From Chondrilla cf. caribensis (Eukaryota; Porifera; Demospongiae; Chondrillida; Chondrillidae): a stretch of DNA of 10,000 nt. Below, in pieces: positions 6,264 to 10,000 of the stretch. The notes under the pieces are model-generated. The model was not told the origin of the DNA and did no database searches. It was given only the letters and a program-made list of their open reading frames with translations. The stretch is from positions 547,501 to 557,500 of the forward strand of contig OZ026561.1 of the NCBI GenBank assembly GCA_964020155.1, in the 5' to 3' direction. A program made the position numbers and the translations under genes. Every line of letters begins with the position of its first letter. The first letter of the stretch is position 1.

Positions 6264-6700
6264 TCCCAACAGAAGCTGCAGTGAACGCACGCAGATATCG
6301 TTCTACTGAAGATATGCAATCCTTCACTCTGGCACTTCTGTAGGAGTGTAAAGAGCGTAAACCTGTCCTTACAGAGTCTCGGGAACTCCAACAATGCCCA
6401 GACAACAGATTTTAGAGAGAATTTGTTCCGTTTTGAAGCCGAAGAGCTGGTTCTGATACTTTTCCAGTGAGCCCCTCACATCCACAGAACTCTACTACTC
6501 AATCCCATTATGTGTGTGGACTGCATTAACTGTATTAACCCCATGTCTTGAAGCCTCTTAAGCCAAAGGGAAACCTTATCTTGGTATTGAATCTATTTAA
6601 TCACTCTACTGGTGACAAACAGATCAAAGATCCTCACGGATAAACACAGAATCTAATTACAGCGTAATCTACACCAACACTAAATGGTTGAATGAGTGAG
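6264..6700. other. Upstream flank of the membrane CRD gene
   Basis: This should contain the 5' leader and promoter of the membrane protein gene on the minus strand. A donor-like CTCT/GTAAGG (GT at 6372-6371) and a strong acceptor (AG before 6337) lie only 35 nt apart, too close for a normal intron, so the acceptor may join a distal leader exon. No clear TATA box is seen. Confidence 0.35.
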
Positions 6701-7510
6701 ATATGTTCATAAAATTCCCTATGTGTGTTATCAGTACAGTAAGTCCAGTACATATGGGTACACGCCGCCGCAGCCCTGGAAAATCCAATGTCTTGACCCA
6801 CTCAAAGCACACAGCCGTCATAACTGTCTGTATTTAATTTACACCTTCAAACCACAAAACTTCGTCCAGTCCTTCTATAGCCAAAACATGTTAACAGACA
6901 TGCTCAATATGTAAATGTACACACAGAAACAGTACATACTGTACATACATACATTTTTACACATGTACTGTAGATACATGCAGAGATCTGTAAGGAAGTA
7001 TATGTAAAATAAATACTTATTGTAGACAAATGCAAGGGTGAACTCTACCTTACTCTAATTACACTTATACCGACAAAAACAACATATTACACTCAAATAA
7101 CACTTATAATGCAATTTATGATTTACAAGTAAATAGAACATCATATTGTTTGTTGGACACACAACATTATCACCACTACTGAAGGTTTAGGAATAGCAGT
7201 CCAACAATATGAGTATGAGAACCAATTTGAAGCACATTGATGTAATTATTGTATGCGTGTGAGCGTGTGATCCAATTTGGGGAGGCATTGCTAACTATAA
7301 CGTGGTGAATCAATCAGTGAGCTAGGTATGTGTGCATATCCCATGTGTTTATGGGATCACAAGGAGATCATCACATTTCAACAAGACTTGTGGTGGGATG
7401 GAATTACCAGCCACGTGATAATGAGCCATTTGCTGGTAATCACGGTGAAAGCAATAAGGAATTGATGTTGAAGTGAGTGAATGAAATGGGAGAACTTTGA
7501 TTAGAATAAG
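6701..7510. other. AT-rich intergenic region
   Basis: No supported gene. A 72-codon plus-strand frame (6696-6914) starts with GTG and lacks splice or promoter support. On the minus strand a 50-codon ATG frame (about 6685-6837) crosses a small GC-rich patch, ACGCCGCCGCAGCCCTGG at 6761-6778, unusual for the surroundings. Short inverted repeats include ATTACCAGC/GCTGGTAAT (7403-7440) and ATCCCAT/ATGGGAT (7338-7356), and CATATTGTTTGTTGGAC (7142-7158) is partly mirrored by GTCCAACAATATG (7199-7211). Confidence 0.45.
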
Positions 7511-7672
7511 GACCACCTCACAATTTAGACCACTTTGACTGGTCCCATAGGTGGTCTCAATTGTGAGGTTCTACTGTACTTCAACTGGTCCCATAGGTGG
7601 TCTCCATTGTGAAGTTCTAGCTACTGTAATTCAACTGGTCCCATAGATGGTCTCAATTGTGAAGTTCTACTG
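7511..7672. repeat. 46-bp tandem triplication with inverted leader copy
   Basis: ACTGGTCCCATAG starts at 7538, 7584 and 7634 (periods 46 and 50; the last step has a 4-nt TAGC insertion). Each copy continues GGTGGTCTCAATTGTGAGGT and TCTACTGTA. Directly ahead, 7516-7533 (CCTCACAATTTAGACCAC) is the reverse complement of 7551-7568 with one mismatch, so the first copy can fold into an 18-bp stem with a 17-nt loop. Confidence 0.88.
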
Positions 7673-7783
7673 CACAAATATACCCTGTACACAAGAGATA
7701 TAATGAATGTCCTCATCTGGTGACATTGGACCGGTGGTCCTTCTTTGTCACTAGTACATAGCTACACGTGCACAGAGCTAAGA

Positions 7784-8170
7784 TCACTGTACTTTGCCAA
7801 GTGCTACTGCCAGTAGGTTAACCTCCACTTCATGCTTGTGCTGAAATAGGCAAAATGAAAAAAAGCTCTATAAGTACAACTTGAGAGGTGGTAGTCACTT
7901 TTTACCGACCTGAATGTCTTCAAAACTCAACATCTGGAACTCCGCCAAGCGTAACAATTTCGGCAAAAGACTCCTTGCCATGTACTGACCGTCTTTTCCT
8001 GGATGTGATGTTCTGAATGTCGTAAATTACACTCATAAAAACACACACCAATCAACTATGAGGACAAACGCAAACAATTCACCTCCACGTGCAGCTGCTG
8101 ATACGTGTAAAAATTGCGCTTAGTCGTCACAGAGCCAACTGCTATGCACATCTACGTACAGTTCATCCAT
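7784..8170 (-). CDS. Small unrecognised protein, three-exon model
   Basis: Three exons join in consistent phase into 56 residues. Exon 3 (7784-7840) follows a strong acceptor (TTTTGCCTATTTCAG) and reads HKHEVEVNLLAVALGKVQ then TGA. Exon 2 (7910-8012) has acceptor GACATTCAG and donor ATTCAG/GTCGG; its 34 codons include HPGKDGQYMARSLLPKLLRL and AEFQMLSFEDIQ, an amphipathic helix-like, Leu/Lys/Glu-balanced sequence unlike the noise around it. Exon 1 (8160-8170) is only ATG GAT GAA CT before GTACGT; CT joins the A of exon 2 to give Leu. Introns would be 147 and 69 bp. No signal peptide or membrane segment, so a cytosolic or nuclear product. I do not recognise the family. Exon 1 is the weakest part: its 11 coding bases could be chance, and exons 2-3 may instead be the end of a larger protein. 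Exons 2-3 about 0.5, exon 1 about 0.25. Confidence 0.42.
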
Positions 8171-8202
8171 TATACATATACGTATGCGCATGTGTTCGCG
8201 CA

Positions 8203-8213
8203 TTATATATAGA
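8203..8213 (-). promoter_or_regulatory. Candidate TATA box in a CpG-rich promoter-like zone
   Basis: The minus strand reads CTATATATAATG, about 35-40 bp before the ATG at 8170 of the small three-exon gene, which is the normal spacing for a TATA box with a very short leader. The word is nearly symmetric, so it could also serve plus-strand transcription; on that strand an isolated donor-like GCC/GTAAGTA follows at 8246. Confidence 0.3.
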
Positions 8214-8238
8214 CTCGCATAACAACAAGGATCGAAGT

Positions 8239-8361
8239 TTAAGCCGTAAGTAAATTCGTAAGCCAAGGCTTCCAGTATAACATAAAGTTCGGAAGTCCAA
8301 TAGGTTTCATCTCATAGCGCCATTTTTGTGAGTGTATCACGTGCACTATCTCGTGCGTCAT
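8239..8361 (-). CDS. Possible 40-residue small ORF
   Basis: A minus-strand ATG at 8361 opens 40 codons to TAA. The sequence is Trp-rich and includes SQKWRYEMKPIGLPNFMLYW. The frame stays open upstream of the ATG for another 17 codons. Composition looks more protein-like than most short frames here, but both other frames in this CpG-rich zone also look tolerable, so the impression is weak. It could be a small protein, an upstream ORF or chance. It lies upstream of the three-exon gene on the same strand. Confidence 0.2.
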   Translation of the reverse strand: MTHEIVHVIHSQKWRYEMKPIGLPNFMLYWKPWLTNLLTA

Positions 8362-8440
8362 GTGCGCTTTCCAACAGTTGCTGAAGAAAGAGCTAGCCGC
8401 GCTCAGACGTTTCTCTTACATCAGCTGTGGACGTACGACT
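8325..8440. promoter_or_regulatory. CpG-rich regulatory zone with factor-site-like words
   Basis: Within AT-rich surroundings this stretch is dense in CpG. It holds CACGTG (8339-8344, an E-box), TGCGTCA (8354-8360, CRE-like) and, just outside, GCGCCATTTTTG (8317-8328), the reverse of the AAAATGGCGC word bound by YY1 near transcription starts in animals. These make a promoter plausible. Which gene it serves, and in which direction, cannot be told from sequence. Confidence 0.35.
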
Positions 8441-8601
8441 GTTCGATGACTTGTAGCTCTTCAAAAATTATAATACAAATAATACAGAGGCTTACTTACA
8501 AAAAATAAACACACAGTAAGTTCTATTTTGAGAAAATAAGGGATTACACTGTACAACATGCAGAGAGTGACTTCTACGTTCATTCAAAGCGCAACCATTA
8601 G

Positions 8602-9188
8602 TTAGTCATCGTCAAAATTGGGGACTCTGAGTTGATTAAAAATCTCATCTCCAGTGTTAGCCGTAGTGTTCCCCTCACCCAGGTCACCACTTTGTCCTAC
8701 TGCCCCAGACACCCTCTGGTTAACTTCAAGTGAACCTATGTGTGGGCAAGCAAAAGAAGAGTTGGTAAACCATGGAAGACTGTGTAGGTCCTGTCAGGTA
8801 CATGCACATTTAGGCAGTAAAACCATAGTGGTGGTGCATATGTACACCATCAACGACCCAGGTCCTGCTGAGACCTTGATCACTAGTTCCAGAAGATTAG
8901 AATTCAAGTACAATATGTATGTGGTTGGCCCGACCACACCCGACCAGTGTGGGCAGAACCCTGTATGTATAACACAAATCAGTGAAACATTCCAAAGTTA
9001 GTGAGTCATCTAAGTGGGAGCACCAGAGGTGTATAGTCAACCCTAGTGTACCTCCATAGTCGTGATAGTTCATGTCCTCCTCTGCGCCAGACTTGTTCTT
9101 TTTAACCTTCAAAGTGACCTTGACCTTGAGCAGAACCAGAGACACCAGTTCCCAGAAGTGAGGGGCGGGTTTCTTTGTGACCTTTGTA
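8602..9188 (-). CDS. 3' end of an unrecognised gene (two exons, 5' part missing)
   Basis: The penultimate exon 9052-9188 follows a strong acceptor (TTGCCTCTCTCCTGTCTCTAG) and ends at TATGGAG/GTACAC. Its 45 full codons read TKVTKKPAPHFWELVSLVLL, then a Lys/Val-rich stretch (KVKVTLKVKKNKSG), then AEEDMNYHDYG. The last exon 8602-8735 follows TCTTCTTTTGCTTGCCCACACATAG; a split codon G/GT makes Gly, and 43 more codons run to TAA, polar and acidic, ending FNQLRVPNFDDD. Acceptors are good, phases match (2 in, 1 across, stop out) and both exons are fully open. The 316-bp intron has no better exon in it. The basic then acidic, Tyr-containing tail would suit a cytosolic tail or a soluble protein, but no family is recognised. 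Exons further upstream were not identified in 9189-10000. Confidence 0.58.
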
Positions 9189-10000
9189 CTAGAGACAGGA
9201 GAGAGGCAAGGTTAGAAAGTGTTATTTTGCAAATCACAAATGAGTGTTGGTTAACTGTGGTTTTAGGATGAACTGGGTGTAACTGTGAAGATATGGTATA
9301 CCCTTCAAAGTACCTGATAAGCAAGCTTGACTACATTTCAAAAAAAAACTGTTGTCTCAAATGACCCCATCCACACATTTGAGATCTTGTACAAGCAACA
9401 AGACTTCAGTAGACTTTATCACGGAATTAGTAATTCACTACCAGGTCAATGAGTGCAGCAACAACCCACCAATTGGTGCACTACACAGATAACGACATTA
9501 TTGTATCCAATGAACCAACAAAAAGTGGAAATGTGATAGGGTGACAAATCACATCAATGAAACTAACACCAATATTGACCACTGTGGAGATAAGTGCGAG
9601 ACTGTTTGTCCAGTGGTAGCTGCATGACTCTCATACGCGATGGAGTACATGTGATAATCAATACAATTAAACCAACGTCACTACCAACCAATTTATGATA
9701 AGCATTTGTACAGTTTCCTGCATGACTGTCACATGATATACATATGACTCTGTTACTGTCCCACGATCCAGCAATTCAATCCCATCAACCACAGGTCTGG
9801 TTTATCGTTGAGTGGTCAAGCCTTTCTGAAGACAACCTTCTTTGTCAAAGTGTCGAGAACATGGAGACAAGGGATATGAAGCTGTACTATCACACATGTT
9901 CCCAGAAGGAAAAGATTTCAACACTTAAAATAATGTTGGACAACGTATTGATTTTTGTAGTTAATCAAAATATCTGAAGGACAATTTTGACATTTTGATG
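9189..10000. other. Intron or upstream region, with uncertain coding remnants
   Basis: This should hold upstream introns or exons of the minus-strand gene ending at 8602, but no exon has convincing borders. One minus candidate (about 9668-9795) is open for 43 codons including VVDGIELLDRGTVTESYVYH, beta-strand-like, but with a poor acceptor and only weak donors. On the plus strand two pieces resemble EGF-module remnants (see findings). Confidence 0.35.
9744..9977 (+). CDS. Hypothetical 77-codon ORF, doubtful
   Basis: It has a true ATG and runs 77 codons to TGA. The middle, SSLSEDNLLCQSVENMETRD, and the following MKLYYHTCSQKEKISTLKIM have balanced charge and look more protein-like than the low-complexity frames elsewhere. 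There is no promoter, splice or homology support, it lies opposite a competing minus-strand candidate, and it is the only plus-strand frame of interest. I do not recognise it; it may be a transposon remnant or chance. Confidence 0.18.
   Translation: MTLLLSHDPAIQSHQPQVWFIVEWSSLSEDNLLCQSVENMETRDMKLYYHTCSQKEKISTLKIMLDNVLIFVVNQNI

Noticed and set aside
5804..6405. Frames on both strands overlapping the membrane CRD gene
   Set aside because: Shadow frames of the clear CRD protein.
6400..6495. Minus-strand reading FCGCEGLTGKVSEPALRLQN before a stop
   Set aside because: Only about 25 codons, with no convincing acceptor.
6730..6790. Minus-strand GCGGVYPYVLDLLY after TTTTCCAG as a last exon
   Set aside because: Short and without a partner exon; two overlapping frames look equally coding-like.
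8377..8435. Plus-strand terminal exon reading LLKKELAALRRFSYISCGRT, followed by AATAAA at about 8503
   Set aside because: No plus-strand start or upstream coding exon could be joined, and other frames in the same CpG-rich stretch look equally plausible.
8654..9001. 115-codon plus-strand frame
   Set aside because: It begins with GTG and lies opposite the last exon and intron of the minus-strand gene, whose splice borders and phase are better supported.
1..10000. tRNA, rRNA, viral or bacterial genes
   Set aside because: No cloverleaf, ribosomal RNA, viral enzyme or capsid-like sequence, or operon layout was seen.

Overview
The window looks like nuclear DNA from an invertebrate animal. The genes recoverable here are small, and some appear split by introns with GT/AG borders. 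Intergenic space is AT-rich and packed with micro- and minisatellites. The clearest proteins are extracellular cysteine-rich modules of animal type (TNF-receptor-like CRD plus an EGF-like tail, signal peptides, one type I membrane protein). Nothing looks bacterial: there are no operons, Shine-Dalgarno sites or dense ORF packing. A sponge or other early-branching animal is a guess from short introns and sequence texture, not something the sequence proves.

Every gene with reasonable support lies on the minus strand. In transcription order (right to left) they are: a 3' gene end read from two phase-matched exons (8602-9188); a small three-exon gene (7784-8170) below a CpG-rich, TATA-containing promoter-like zone; a single-exon type I membrane protein with a TNFR/BCMA-like CRD (5610-6263); a cysteine-rich exon with near-ideal splice borders (4427-4835) and a probable short last exon (3488-3524); a secreted paralogue of the membrane protein (2244-2636); and one internal exon at the left edge (93-238). 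The four exon-based genes contain no long ATG-to-stop frame and were found by reading splice borders and codon phase by hand.

Between the genes are a 17-bp minisatellite with a three-unit rhythm (547-860), a ~100-bp triplication (1092-1375), a degenerate duplicated block (1511-1760), a duplicated CA microsatellite (3154-3383), ten copies of a 59-bp repeat (3603-4204), a perfect 28-bp hairpin with a 4-nt loop (4335-4394), a degenerate region resembling a non-autonomous DNA transposon (about 5230-5515), and a 46-bp triplication headed by an inverted copy (7511-7672).

The most interesting biology is the paralogue pair. The secreted and membrane-anchored versions share 14 extracellular cysteines with almost identical spacing, which fits a receptor plus soluble decoy, or two secreted/anchored recognition proteins. 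Between them lies an unrecognised cysteine-rich exon with a dibasic site, the kind of layout seen in processed secreted ligands. That ligand idea is inference only. All splice models need RNA evidence.
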